Shown: one piece after another, positions 25,951 to 34,231 of the stretch
Layout of the letters: each line of letters opens with the position of its first letter
Numbering within the stretch: position 1 is the first letter of the stretch
From: Azospirillum rugosum
GTDB taxonomy: Bacteria > Pseudomonadota > Alphaproteobacteria > Azospirillales > Azospirillaceae
Direction of reading: 5' to 3'
Length of the DNA stretch: 64,000 nt
Assembly: GCF_017876155.1 (NCBI RefSeq)
Contig: NZ_JAGINP010000019.1
Location: 120,941-184,940, forward strand
Program-made: the position numbers and the translations under genes
The notes under the pieces: model-generated
The model's database searches: none
Told to the model about the DNA's origin: nothing
What the model saw: only the letters and a program-made list of their open reading frames with translations

Positions 25951-26727
25951 ATGGCTGGCTTCATGTCGGTTCTGACGATCACGGTGTTGGCCGCAATGCT
26001 CCTGGCGCTGGTGCATGTCCTCACGCCATCGCTTCGTTTTCTCGAAGGAACGCCGCGGAGCGTATGGCTGTCCATCGCGGGCGGGGTTTCCGTGGCCTAC
26101 GTCTTCATCCATTTCCTCCCCGAGCTTGCAGCCGGGCAGGAATCCGTCGGCAAGGCGGTCAGCGGAATCGGGCTCGCCGAGCGCCACGTCTATTTCATCG
26201 CGCTGGCCGGCCTTCTCACGTTCTACGGGCTCGACCGGCTGGCCAAGACGTCACGCTCCCGGCGTCAGGGTGAGCCCGTCGGCGGCGGTCGTGACGCGGA
26301 GAGTTCCGCGGACGCCAAAGCCAGCGGACAGGTGTTCTGGGTGCACATGGCCTCCTTCTCGGTTTACAACGCGCTCGTGGGCTATCTCCTGCTCCATCGC
26401 GAGGTGATGACGTTTGGGGCTCTCGCGTTCTTCACCATCGCCATGGCGTTGCACTTCATCGTGACGGACTACAGCCTGACCGAAGACCACAAATCCTCCT
26501 ACCGGCATGTCGGGCGATGGATCCTGGTCGGGGCGGTGTTCGTGGGCTGGGCCATCGGTGTCGGGACCGAGGTATCGGATGCGGCGATCGCCGCGTTGAC
26601 CGCGTTCCTCGGCGGCGGCATCGTGCTGAACGTCCTTAAGGAAGAAGTGCCGAGCGAACGCCGCAGCCGGTTCTGGGCTTTTGCTCTCGGCGTGATCGGC
26701 TACGCCCTCCTGCTGACCGCGGTGTGA
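25951..26727 (+). CDS. Polytopic membrane protein, ZIP-like in outline
   Basis: A 258-residue inner-membrane protein with seven to eight hydrophobic helices and a charged cytoplasmic loop in the middle (residues about 100-125). Histidines and acids in or near helices (VFIHFLPELAAG, ALHFIVTDYSLTEDH) recall divalent-metal transporters of the ZIP superfamily, but the typical HNxPEG motif is absent, so I do not name it. ATG 25951 or 25963 are both possible. It follows the sigma factor gene in the same direction. Confidence 0.65.
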   Translation: MAGFMSVLTITVLAAMLLALVHVLTPSLRFLEGTPRSVWLSIAGGVSVAYVFIHFLPELAAGQESVGKAVSGIGLAERHVYFIALAGLLTFYGLDRLAKTSRSRRQGEPVGGGRDAESSADAKASGQVFWVHMASFSVYNALVGYLLLHREVMTFGALAFFTIAMALHFIVTDYSLTEDHKSSYRHVGRWILVGAVFVGWAIGVGTEVSDAAIAALTAFLGGGIVLNVLKEEVPSERRSRFWAFALGVIGYALLLTAV

Positions 26728-26982
26728 CGGCGCCCGGTCACGTCAGTGCCAGGGACTCGGCGAGGGCCGCGACCGCCACCACGAGGATCAGGACCGAGGC
26801 CAGTCGCTCCACACCCGACCAGCGCGCTTGCCGCCGGGGCCAGATTCTCGGGATTCCGGCCGTCCAGCAAGCGGAACGCTGCAACGGAGTTGGAATCCGC
26901 TTTTGGCCTATGCTCGTATCAATGTGATTCCAGCGCCCGCGTTCCAACAAATTCAGCCCGCCGGCGCCGCCCTTCTCTTCGA

Positions 26983-28278
26983 TCAGACCAGGCCGGTCAA
27001 CCTGGCCCTCGCCTCGCGACCGCGTTGCCGAAGGGTGGCGCGGTCGCGATCCTGGACAATACCGTGCTCGCCGGCCGCCTCGATGAGCGCGAGTTGGTCC
27101 AGCAACGGGCGCCGCTGCTCGTCGGTGCGGGTGTAGGGCGCCAGCCGCGCCACCCCTTCTGTCAGCCGGATGAGGACCGCGGGCATGGCGTTCCCAGCCT
27201 GCCGGATCTGGTCGAAGGCCGCCCGCACAAGCCCGTCATAGTCGGTCACATTGCGGACCACGCGCAGTTTCCCGTCGTCGTCGCAACGCGCCGCGGCCTC
27301 CAGTGGGCGCTCGAAGATTTGGGAGAGCGCCGACGAGAGATTGTCGATCACGGCGATGGCGGTGAAGACGTCATTGATGCCGGGCGAAAGCGCGCGGAGC
27401 GCAATCTCCACCAGCTGGCGGATGCCGTATTCCAAGTCCTGGGTCGGCGTCCGCTCGGCGCCGATGATGAAGGCCCCGCGGATGGCCTTCAGGAGCGCGT
27501 CGGAGCAGGCCTCCGGCGGATGCACGGCCACATGGTCACCGCGGGTCAGCACGTAATGGCCCGGCCGGACCATGATCCACAGCACCACCTCGGCGGAGCG
27601 CGCTTCGCGCACCAGCGTGTCGAAGTCGATGGCCTCAACGTAGCCGTCATGCCCCAGCCCGATCCAAACCGCGTCCTCCGGCGGTGGCACGGGCGCGGAC
27701 AGAGGCGAATCCGCCCCCGGCAGCAGACGGTCTATGGTGGCCCGCAGCTCCCGCGTCACGTCGCGCACGACATTGTCGTACATGATCGCGCGGGCGAGCT
27801 TGTGCACGAAGAACAGCAGCACGAACAGGCACAGCGCCGACAGCCCCGTCCCGACGCTGACCGCCAGGTGCGGGATGCCATTGGTGGACGGGCCACCGAT
27901 GCTGCGGAAGACGACCAGCAGGTAGAGGATCGTCGCCACGAACAGCCCCAGCACCGCCTGCGTCTGTGGGTCGCTGATGAAGTTGCGGACGAGGCGCGGC
28001 CCGAGCTGGCCGGCCGCCAACGTCAGCACCACGACCGTGATCGAGACGACCAGCGAAGTCATGGTGATGATGCCCGACAGCAGCGCGCCCATCAACTGGC
28101 GGGCGCTCTCCGGGTCGCCGCTGTAGACCAGCCACAGTTCCACCGCGCCGTCCGGCAGCAGGCCGCGGTGGGTCAGCAGCAGGACGGCCAGCGCCACCGC
28201 CGCGAGGCTCATCAGCAACGGTACGAACCACAGGCTTCCGCGCAGGAACGTCCAGTAGTGGCGCAGGCGGTCCGGCAT
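26983..28278 (-). CDS. DUF2254 membrane protein
   Basis: A 431-residue protein of the DUF2254 family. Four membrane helices lie in residues about 10-165 (LLSGIITMTSLVVSITVVVL is typical), followed by a soluble domain with the hallmark ALSPGINDVFTAIAVIDNLS at about 315. Function unknown; members are widespread integral membrane proteins. It begins eight bases after the HtrA-like protease stop and is probably its operon partner. The 255-bp region between it and the gene ending at 26727 has no supported gene. Confidence 0.82.
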   Translation of the reverse strand: MPDRLRHYWTFLRGSLWFVPLLMSLAAVALAVLLLTHRGLLPDGAVELWLVYSGDPESARQLMGALLSGIITMTSLVVSITVVVLTLAAGQLGPRLVRNFISDPQTQAVLGLFVATILYLLVVFRSIGGPSTNGIPHLAVSVGTGLSALCLFVLLFFVHKLARAIMYDNVVRDVTRELRATIDRLLPGADSPLSAPVPPPEDAVWIGLGHDGYVEAIDFDTLVREARSAEVVLWIMVRPGHYVLTRGDHVAVHPPEACSDALLKAIRGAFIIGAERTPTQDLEYGIRQLVEIALRALSPGINDVFTAIAVIDNLSSALSQIFERPLEAAARCDDDGKLRVVRNVTDYDGLVRAAFDQIRQAGNAMPAVLIRLTEGVARLAPYTRTDEQRRPLLDQLALIEAAGEHGIVQDRDRATLRQRGREARARLTGLV

Positions 28279-28285
28279 GGTCCGT

Positions 28286-29848
28286 TCACCCGAGCGGCAG
28301 CGGCACGAACAGCGCGTTGTCCTCGCGCCGGCGCAGCAGGAGCACGCGGTCCCGGTTGGCTTTGCGCGCCTCGTCCACGGCCTTGGAGACGTCACCGGGG
28401 TCCGCCACCGCCTGCTGTCCGGCCCGCGTGATCACGTCGCCCGGCTGGAAGCCGGAGCGGGCGGCGGGGCTGTTCGGGGCGACCTGCACCACCACAGCGC
28501 CAGTGGTGTCGGCGTCGAGGGAAAATTCCTTGCGCAACTCGGGCGTCATCGGCGCCAGCGTCAGGCCGAGCTGACCGTCGCCCGGCTTTTGCTGCTGCGC
28601 TTGCGCCTGCTGTTGCGGTGGTTGCAATTCGGCGATGCGCACCTCCAGCGGGACCGGCTTGCCGTCGCGCTGGACCATGATGCGGGCGGTGTCGCCCGGT
28701 TTGCTCTGCGCGACCATGCGGGTCAGGTCGTGCGGCCCCTTGATGGGCTTCCCGTTGTATTCGGTGACGACGTCGCCGCTGGCCACGCCGGCCTTGGACG
28801 CGGGGCTGTTCTTGGAAACGTTGGCGACCAGCGCGCCCGTCGGTTGCTTGAGGTCGAGGGCGGTGGCGATGTCGGGCCCGACCGGCTGGATCGACACGCC
28901 GAGATAGCCGCGCGTGACGCGGCCCTTTTCGCGCAGCTCCGCGATGATCGGACCGGCCAGCGCGGAGGGGATGGCGAATCCGATGCCGATGTTGCCCCCG
29001 GACTGGCTGTAGATGGCGGAGTTGACGCCGATGACCTCGTCCTTCAGGTTGAACATGGGCCCTCCGGAATTGCCCCGGTTGATGGCCGCGTCAGTCTGCA
29101 GGAAATCGTCGTAGGGGCCGGCGCCGAGATCGCGCGCGCGGGCGGAGATGATGCCGGCCGTGACCGTGCCGCCAAGGCCGAAGGGGTTGCCGATCGCCAC
29201 CACCCAATCGCCCACGCGCATGCCGTCGCTGTCGCCCCACGCGACGGTCGGGAGCGGCCGGTCGGGCTCGACCTTCAGCAGGGCGAGGTCGGTCTTGGGA
29301 TCGGTGCCGACAATTTTGGCGCTCAGCTTGCGCTTGTCGGTCAGGGTGATTTCGACCTTGTCGGCCCCTTCGACCACGTGGTTGTTGGTGACCACGTAAC
29401 CGGCCGGGTCGATGATGAAGCCGGACCCCAGCGACATGCCCGGCCCGCGCTGTTCCGGATGGGGACCGCCGCCCTCCGGGGCGCCCTGATGGCCCGGCAT
29501 CTGCCGGCGCAGCAAGTCCTCCATGAAGTCGCGCAGCGGGCTGTCCGGCAGGATGGAGAAGGGCCCCGCCCCATCGCCGGAGTCGGACTGCGCGGTCTGG
29601 GCGGGCGGCGGCGCGCTGGACGCGGTGATGGTGACCACGGACGGAAGCTTGGACGTGGCGAGGTCGGCGAAGCTGGCCGGCAGATCGCGGGGCGGGGCGG
29701 CGGAAGTCTGGGCCGTCGCCGGGGCAACCGGCGCCAGCAGCAGGCCGGCGGCCAGGGCGAGGCCGAGGGCGCCTCCACGGGCCGGACGGACGGGCAAAGG
29801 CTCGAGTGTGCGGAACAGCAAGGAATTCACCATGACGGACTCCGTCAT
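28286..29848 (-). CDS. degP: Periplasmic serine protease, Do/HtrA family
   Basis: A 520-residue protease-chaperone. A signal peptide with a long basic leader covers residues 1-47. The trypsin-like domain carries H157 (TNNHVV), D187 (KTDLALL) and S261 (NRGNSGGP), a full catalytic triad. Two PDZ domains follow (about 305-400 and 420-510), with a Gln-rich linker (about 405-425). It degrades or refolds misfolded envelope proteins. A family member could also be named DegQ or MucD. It follows the 127-aa exported protein by 63 bases and precedes DUF2254. Confidence 0.9.
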   Translation of the reverse strand: MTESVMVNSLLFRTLEPLPVRPARGGALGLALAAGLLLAPVAPATAQTSAAPPRDLPASFADLATSKLPSVVTITASSAPPPAQTAQSDSGDGAGPFSILPDSPLRDFMEDLLRRQMPGHQGAPEGGGPHPEQRGPGMSLGSGFIIDPAGYVVTNNHVVEGADKVEITLTDKRKLSAKIVGTDPKTDLALLKVEPDRPLPTVAWGDSDGMRVGDWVVAIGNPFGLGGTVTAGIISARARDLGAGPYDDFLQTDAAINRGNSGGPMFNLKDEVIGVNSAIYSQSGGNIGIGFAIPSALAGPIIAELREKGRVTRGYLGVSIQPVGPDIATALDLKQPTGALVANVSKNSPASKAGVASGDVVTEYNGKPIKGPHDLTRMVAQSKPGDTARIMVQRDGKPVPLEVRIAELQPPQQQAQAQQQKPGDGQLGLTLAPMTPELRKEFSLDADTTGAVVVQVAPNSPAARSGFQPGDVITRAGQQAVADPGDVSKAVDEARKANRDRVLLLRRREDNALFVPLPLG

Positions 29849-29911
29849 CGGGCATGCGAAGAGGGCGAGGGGACACCGTCCCCTCGCGGTTCACGATGGA
29901 GCGACGTCGAC

Positions 29912-30295
29912 CTACTGCTTCGGTGTGCCGGATGACGGGTTGCTGCCCGACTGACTGCTGCCCGACTGACCGCTGCCCGACTGGCTGCCGGAGGCCGACG
30001 CCGAACCGCCGGACATGCTCGACGGCGGGTTGATCGTCATGAAGACCTGATTGCCGTCCTGGGTCTGGGCCTGCACCAGATAGGCCGCGTCGAGCACCTG
30101 GACGTTCTTGAATCCGGCCTGCTCCAGCTGCTTGCGCAGCTTGTCCTGGCTCATCGCCTGGATTTGCGAATGCGGCTGCGTGGCGGTCGCCCCGCTCTTC
30201 TGAGCGCTTCCGCTCTGTGAACTGGACTGCGCGAAGGCCGGCGCGCCGGCCGCCAGGGCAAGGCCGAGAACGGGAATGAGCAATGCGCTGCGCAT
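29912..30295 (-). CDS. Exported hypothetical protein with Ser/Gly-rich tail, 127 aa
   Basis: Signal peptide MRSALLIPVLGLALAAGAPA cleaved after AFA. A small domain (residues about 40-90: MSQDKLRKQLEQAGFKNVQV, then a strand pair) resembles PepSY-like or small regulatory folds and is followed by a repeated S-G-S-x-Q-S-G tail. The tail is coded by 15-bp tandem units at 29941-29990. AAGGAGAA precedes ATG 30295. First gene of the operon leading to degP. Confidence 0.7.
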   Translation of the reverse strand: MRSALLIPVLGLALAAGAPAFAQSSSQSGSAQKSGATATQPHSQIQAMSQDKLRKQLEQAGFKNVQVLDAAYLVQAQTQDGNQVFMTINPPSSMSGGSASASGSQSGSGQSGSSQSGSNPSSGTPKQ

Positions 30296-30439
30296 GGGAA
30301 ATTCTCCTTGTGGGTTGCGTTTCCTGCAGGGATGCCTGCGCTGGGCCAACTCGCCCGGGCCATCCCCCTCTCACGCCCCGGGGCCGCGCAAAGGGGGACG
30401 CCCTCCCCTGTTTCCGCAGCGTTCCCACCCTTTGAACGG

Positions 30440-30465
30440 GGAACCGCCGGTTCGAAAACGCCGTT
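30440..30465 (+). promoter_or_regulatory. EcfG-type promoter, perfect consensus, for the DUF421 gene
   Basis: GGAAC, 17 bases, CGTT on the plus strand, ending 31 bases before the DUF421 start codon. This is an exact match to the GGAAC-N16/17-CGTT consensus of alphaproteobacterial general-stress sigma factors and is the best of seven such sites in the window. Confidence 0.7.
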
Positions 30466-30496
30466 GGCGCGCCCGAATCGTCATGTGGGGAGTGCC

Positions 30497-31009
30497 ATGT
30501 TTTTCGACAGTTGGGCCGGACTTGGCCGTGTGCTGGTGGTCGGCGTGCTGGCCTATGCGGCGCTCGTCCTGCTGCTCCGGGTCTCGGGCAAGCGCACCCT
30601 GACCAAGCTGAACGCCTTCGACCTCGTCGTCACGGTGGCGCTCGGATCGACGCTCGCCACCGTGCTGCTGAGCAAATCGGTGGCCCTGGCGGAGGGCGTG
30701 CTGGCCCTGGCACTCCTCATCGTCCTGCAATACACGATCACGTGGCTGTCGGTGCGCTCGCCCCGCTTCCAGGCGCTGATCAAGGCGCAGCCGACGATGC
30801 TGCTGTACCGGGGCAACATCCTCCCGGCGGCGCTGGAGCAGCAGCGCGTCACCCGAGACGAGGTGATGGCCGTCCTGCGCGCGCAGGGAAAACACGACCT
30901 CAGCAAGGTGCTCGCCGTAATCCTGGAGACGGACGGGTCGTTCAGCGTGCTCTCCGGCGCTGGTGCCGATGACGACACGCCGACGCTGGAAACCGTTCGC
31001 CGGCCCTGA
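30497..31009 (+). CDS. DUF421 (YetF-type) membrane protein
   Basis: A 170-residue protein with three N-terminal membrane helices (LVVGVLAYAALVLLLRVSGK with the family RVSGKRTL motif) and a small soluble domain (PTMLLYRGNILPAALEQQRV). This is the standard YetF/DUF421 arrangement; role unknown, often induced by general stress. GGGGAG precedes ATG 30497. The perfect EcfG-type promoter just upstream supports stress control. Confidence 0.85.
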   Translation: MFFDSWAGLGRVLVVGVLAYAALVLLLRVSGKRTLTKLNAFDLVVTVALGSTLATVLLSKSVALAEGVLALALLIVLQYTITWLSVRSPRFQALIKAQPTMLLYRGNILPAALEQQRVTRDEVMAVLRAQGKHDLSKVLAVILETDGSFSVLSGAGADDDTPTLETVRRP

Positions 31010-31056
31010 ATGGATGCGCGTGGAAAGGGAAACCGCGCATTCCCAAGCTGCTCAAG

Positions 31057-31081
31057 GGAACTGCCCTGCCGTCGTCGAGTT
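31057..31081 (+). promoter_or_regulatory. Candidate EcfG-type promoter for the two-barrel PRC protein
   Basis: GGAAC, 16 bases, AGTT on the plus strand, ending 51 bases before the start codon at 31132. Confidence 0.55.
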
Positions 31082-31131
31082 GGCCCGAGAGAAAGACCTT
31101 AAAACGGCGCAATCGACAAGGGAGCACCGTC

Positions 31132-32010
31132 ATGACGCGTACACTCTTCATCACCGTCACCGCCGCCGCCCTGACCCTCGGGATTCCGCTCGGCGCCAAC
31201 GCCCAGAACCAGACGCAAAGCCAAGCGAAGCCGGACAGCGGCCCCCTGGCGTCGGCCAAGACCGTGTCCCTGGACCGTTGGAACTACGACGAGCTGTACA
31301 AGAACGGCTGGCGGGCCAACGAGCTGATCGACACGGAGGCCTACAGCCCCAAGGGCAACGAGATCGGCGAGGTCGAGAACATTCTGGTCGGGCCGGACGG
31401 CAACATCCGCAGCATCATCGTGGCGGCCGGCGGCTTCCTCGGCATCGGCGACGCCCATTTCGCGGTGCCGTGGAACAAGGTCCAGGTCAGCCCCAGGATG
31501 GAGCGGGTGACCGTCCCCATCACCGAGGCCAACTACAACGACTTCGACCTGTTCGGCGCATCCGGATTCGACGTGACGGCGAAGCCGGGCAGCGGCGTCC
31601 GCCGGGTCGAGGAGGGATCGGCGGGGAACGCCCAGCCGCGCGTCTGGCGCGTCTCGGAACTGATCGGCGACACCGTCCGGCTCAAGGACCGGGCCGACTA
31701 CGGCTATGTCGATGACCTGCTCTTCGACCGGAACGGCAAGCTGACCGCCGTGGTGGTCGAGCCGCGCTTCACCGGCAACCGCGTCGCCGCGGGGCCCTAC
31801 GCCGTTCCCTACTACGGCTACGGCGCCGGATTCGAGCCAGGGCTGGATTATTACGGCCTGCCCTACAGCTCTGCGGACGTGACCAACCTGCAGCGGTTCG
31901 ACGAGAAGCGCATGACCAGCGCAACCACCGACCGGAATGCGGGCAACGCCGGCTCCAGCGGCGCCCAACCCGGCACGACGGGCCAGGGCGGCAGTGGCAC
32001 CGGCCAGTAG
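31132..32010 (+). CDS. Exported protein with two PRC-barrel domains
   Basis: A 292-residue exported protein. The signal peptide covers residues 1-24 (LFITVTAAALTLGIPLGANA). Two PRC-barrels follow: about 60-145 (GNEIGEVENILVGPDGNIRS, AAGGFLGIGDAHFAVPW) and about 165-225 (VWRVSELIGDTVRLKDRADY). The tail is Gly/Ser-rich and disordered. The GGFLGIG segment is shared with the PRC protein at 16986, marking them as relatives. Function in the envelope is unknown; an EcfG-type promoter match suggests stress induction. Confidence 0.82.
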   Translation: MTRTLFITVTAAALTLGIPLGANAQNQTQSQAKPDSGPLASAKTVSLDRWNYDELYKNGWRANELIDTEAYSPKGNEIGEVENILVGPDGNIRSIIVAAGGFLGIGDAHFAVPWNKVQVSPRMERVTVPITEANYNDFDLFGASGFDVTAKPGSGVRRVEEGSAGNAQPRVWRVSELIGDTVRLKDRADYGYVDDLLFDRNGKLTAVVVEPRFTGNRVAAGPYAVPYYGYGAGFEPGLDYYGLPYSSADVTNLQRFDEKRMTSATTDRNAGNAGSSGAQPGTTGQGGSGTGQ

Positions 32011-32103
32011 GGCCGTCCGGGAGCGCCGGCGCCACCCGGCGCTCCCGTCCCCTGTCCGACGGCGCCACCCGGAGGTGGCGTCCCAACGTCAAAGACCAAA
32101 TCC

Positions 32104-33978
32104 ATGCCGAAGACGAGGTTGCCGAGCGCCATCTATTGGCGCGCGCTGAAGGAAGCACGTCCCTGGTACCCGCAACTGGCGATCATCATCGCGCTCGGGC
32201 TGCTGGCGACGCCTCTCGGATTGCTCGCGCCGATCCCGGTCAAGATCATCGTAGACAGCGTGCTCGGCGACCAGCCCTTGCCGTCCTTCCTGTCGCGGTG
32301 GCTGCCGCACGCGCTCACCGCCGACAAGGACGCCGTTCTCGCCCTGTGCATCGCCTTCGGCGTCGCGCTCGCCCTGCTGACGGTCGCGCACGGCGTGGCC
32401 GAATGGCTGTACCGCGAGACCATCGCCGATCAGATGGTCCGCCGCTTCCGCGCCAAGGTGATGGGAAACGCCCTGGGGCAGGCGGCCGCGCGCGATGCCG
32501 GGCGCGGCGTGGTCGATCAGGTCTTCCGCGTCAGCCAGGACGCCCCCGCCCTGCAGGCCATGACCATCTGGGGCGTCATCCCGCTCGTCACGAAGATCGG
32601 CTCCGTCGTCTGGGTGGTCTGGGTCACCGCGCTGATCAGCCCGCAGGTCGCCGCGATCGCGCTCGCGTCGGCGCTGCCGCTGGTCGTCCTGATCGTGCTG
32701 AAGCAACGGCCGCTGTGCGACCGCTGGCACCGCGTGCGCGAGCGGGAAAGTGGCCTGACCCGGCTGGCCTACGAGGTGCTGGGGGCGCGGCGCGTCGTGC
32801 TGACCGCCGGCCAGGAGGAACACGAGGTGCAGCGCCTGATCGACCAGGGCCGCGCCTGCTTCCAGGCCCGCCTGTCGGTGATGCTGATCGACGCCGGCTT
32901 CCGGGTGGCCCTGGCGCTGGCGGTCGGGCTCGGCACGGCCGGCGTCCTCTTCGTCGGCGTGCGCGACGTCCAGGGCGGCGCGCTCAGCGTCGGCGATCTG
33001 CTCGTGCTGCTGGCCTACATGGCCCAGCTCTTCGATCCGCTCAAGGGCATCGCCGAGCACATCATCGCCCAGCAGGCCGCCTTCGCGTGCGGCGAGCGCG
33101 CCTTCGCGCTTCTGGAGGCGCCGCCGGCCGTGCCGGAGCGGGCGGACCCCCGGCCGCTGCGCCGCGCCCGCGGCGCCGTGTCCTTCGACCGGGTGAGCTT
33201 CGCGTACCCGGACGGCCCGGCGGTGCTGCGCGGCGCCTCCTTCTCGGTTCCGGCGGGCACCTGCGTCGGCGTGGTCGGGCGCACGGGAGCGGGCAAGAGC
33301 ACGCTCGCCAACCTGCTGGTCCGGCTGGTCGACCCGAGCGCCGGGACGATCCGCCTGGACGGCCGGGACCTCCGCGACCACCGCCTCTGCGACCTGCGCC
33401 GCCAGTTCGCCATCCTGGAGCAGGAGCCGTCGCTCTTCTCGACCACCATTGCCGGGAACATCGCCTACGGTCGTCCCGATGCCACACGGATGGACATCGA
33501 GGAGGCTGCGCGCCGCGCGCACGCGCACGGCTTCATCGCCGCCCTGCCGGACGGCTACGACAGCCTGGTCGGCGAACGCGCGCTGACGCTGTCCGGCGGC
33601 GAGCGGCAGCGCATCGGCTTGGCGCGGGCCTTCCTGAAGCAGGCCCCGATCCTGATTCTGGACGAGCCGACCAGCGCGCTCGACCGGGAGACCGAAGCCG
33701 CCATCACCGATGCGATCGAGGAGCTGATGCGCGGGCGTACGACCTTCATCATCGCCCACCGCCTCTCCACGCTGCGCCGCGCCGACCTGATCCTGCGGAT
33801 CGACGGCGGGCAACTCCACGTCGAGCGCCGGGGCAACCTCGCCGAAGCGTTGGGGGCGCTGGAGACGACGGAGCAGGCCAGGTCCCGTCCGGCGGCGGAA
33901 CACCGCGTCATCGACGCCACCGAATGGGCACGGGCGCGCGGCCGCCGGGAAGCCCGGCGGGCCTCGGATCCCTTCTGA
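32104..33978 (+). CDS. ABC exporter, fused membrane and ATPase domains
   Basis: A 624-residue half-transporter. Six helices occupy residues about 20-310, and the nucleotide-binding domain about 355-590 has Walker A GRTGAGKST (about 393-401), the signature LSGGERQRIGLA, Walker B ILILDEPTSALD and the switch IIAHRLSTL. It is of the MsbA/type I exporter kind, working as a dimer; substrate unknown (lipid, peptide or polysaccharide). The last 35 residues are basic and extra to the family. It begins 93 bases after the PRC gene. The 253 bases after it hold no gene. Confidence 0.87.
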   Translation: MPKTRLPSAIYWRALKEARPWYPQLAIIIALGLLATPLGLLAPIPVKIIVDSVLGDQPLPSFLSRWLPHALTADKDAVLALCIAFGVALALLTVAHGVAEWLYRETIADQMVRRFRAKVMGNALGQAAARDAGRGVVDQVFRVSQDAPALQAMTIWGVIPLVTKIGSVVWVVWVTALISPQVAAIALASALPLVVLIVLKQRPLCDRWHRVRERESGLTRLAYEVLGARRVVLTAGQEEHEVQRLIDQGRACFQARLSVMLIDAGFRVALALAVGLGTAGVLFVGVRDVQGGALSVGDLLVLLAYMAQLFDPLKGIAEHIIAQQAAFACGERAFALLEAPPAVPERADPRPLRRARGAVSFDRVSFAYPDGPAVLRGASFSVPAGTCVGVVGRTGAGKSTLANLLVRLVDPSAGTIRLDGRDLRDHRLCDLRRQFAILEQEPSLFSTTIAGNIAYGRPDATRMDIEEAARRAHAHGFIAALPDGYDSLVGERALTLSGGERQRIGLARAFLKQAPILILDEPTSALDRETEAAITDAIEELMRGRTTFIIAHRLSTLRRADLILRIDGGQLHVERRGNLAEALGALETTEQARSRPAAEHRVIDATEWARARGRREARRASDPF

Positions 33979-34231
33979 CCGCGCCGCCGCCTGCCCCCCA
34001 GCGCACCACGCGACGGATTCCGGGTTGTGCGAGGGAACCGCCTGCCGACCCGGAGATTGTCTTCGGTACCTCCCCGGCTTCTGAGCGGACAGCCCGGCAA
34101 CAGCGGCCAAGCGGGCAGTCCGTCCGGGAACAGCGGCCATTCCGGAAACCGGCGGCCGTAGGCCGGCATGGCCTGAGGCACGATTGCGGAACGCCGGGGC
34201 CAGCTTGGGAAAACAAGGCGGAGTTGAACGG

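Noticed and set aside
26738..26950. 70-codon minus-strand frame ending in a hydrophobic segment
   Set aside because: Only the last 25 residues look protein-like, no ribosome site is visible, and the start region has non-coding composition.
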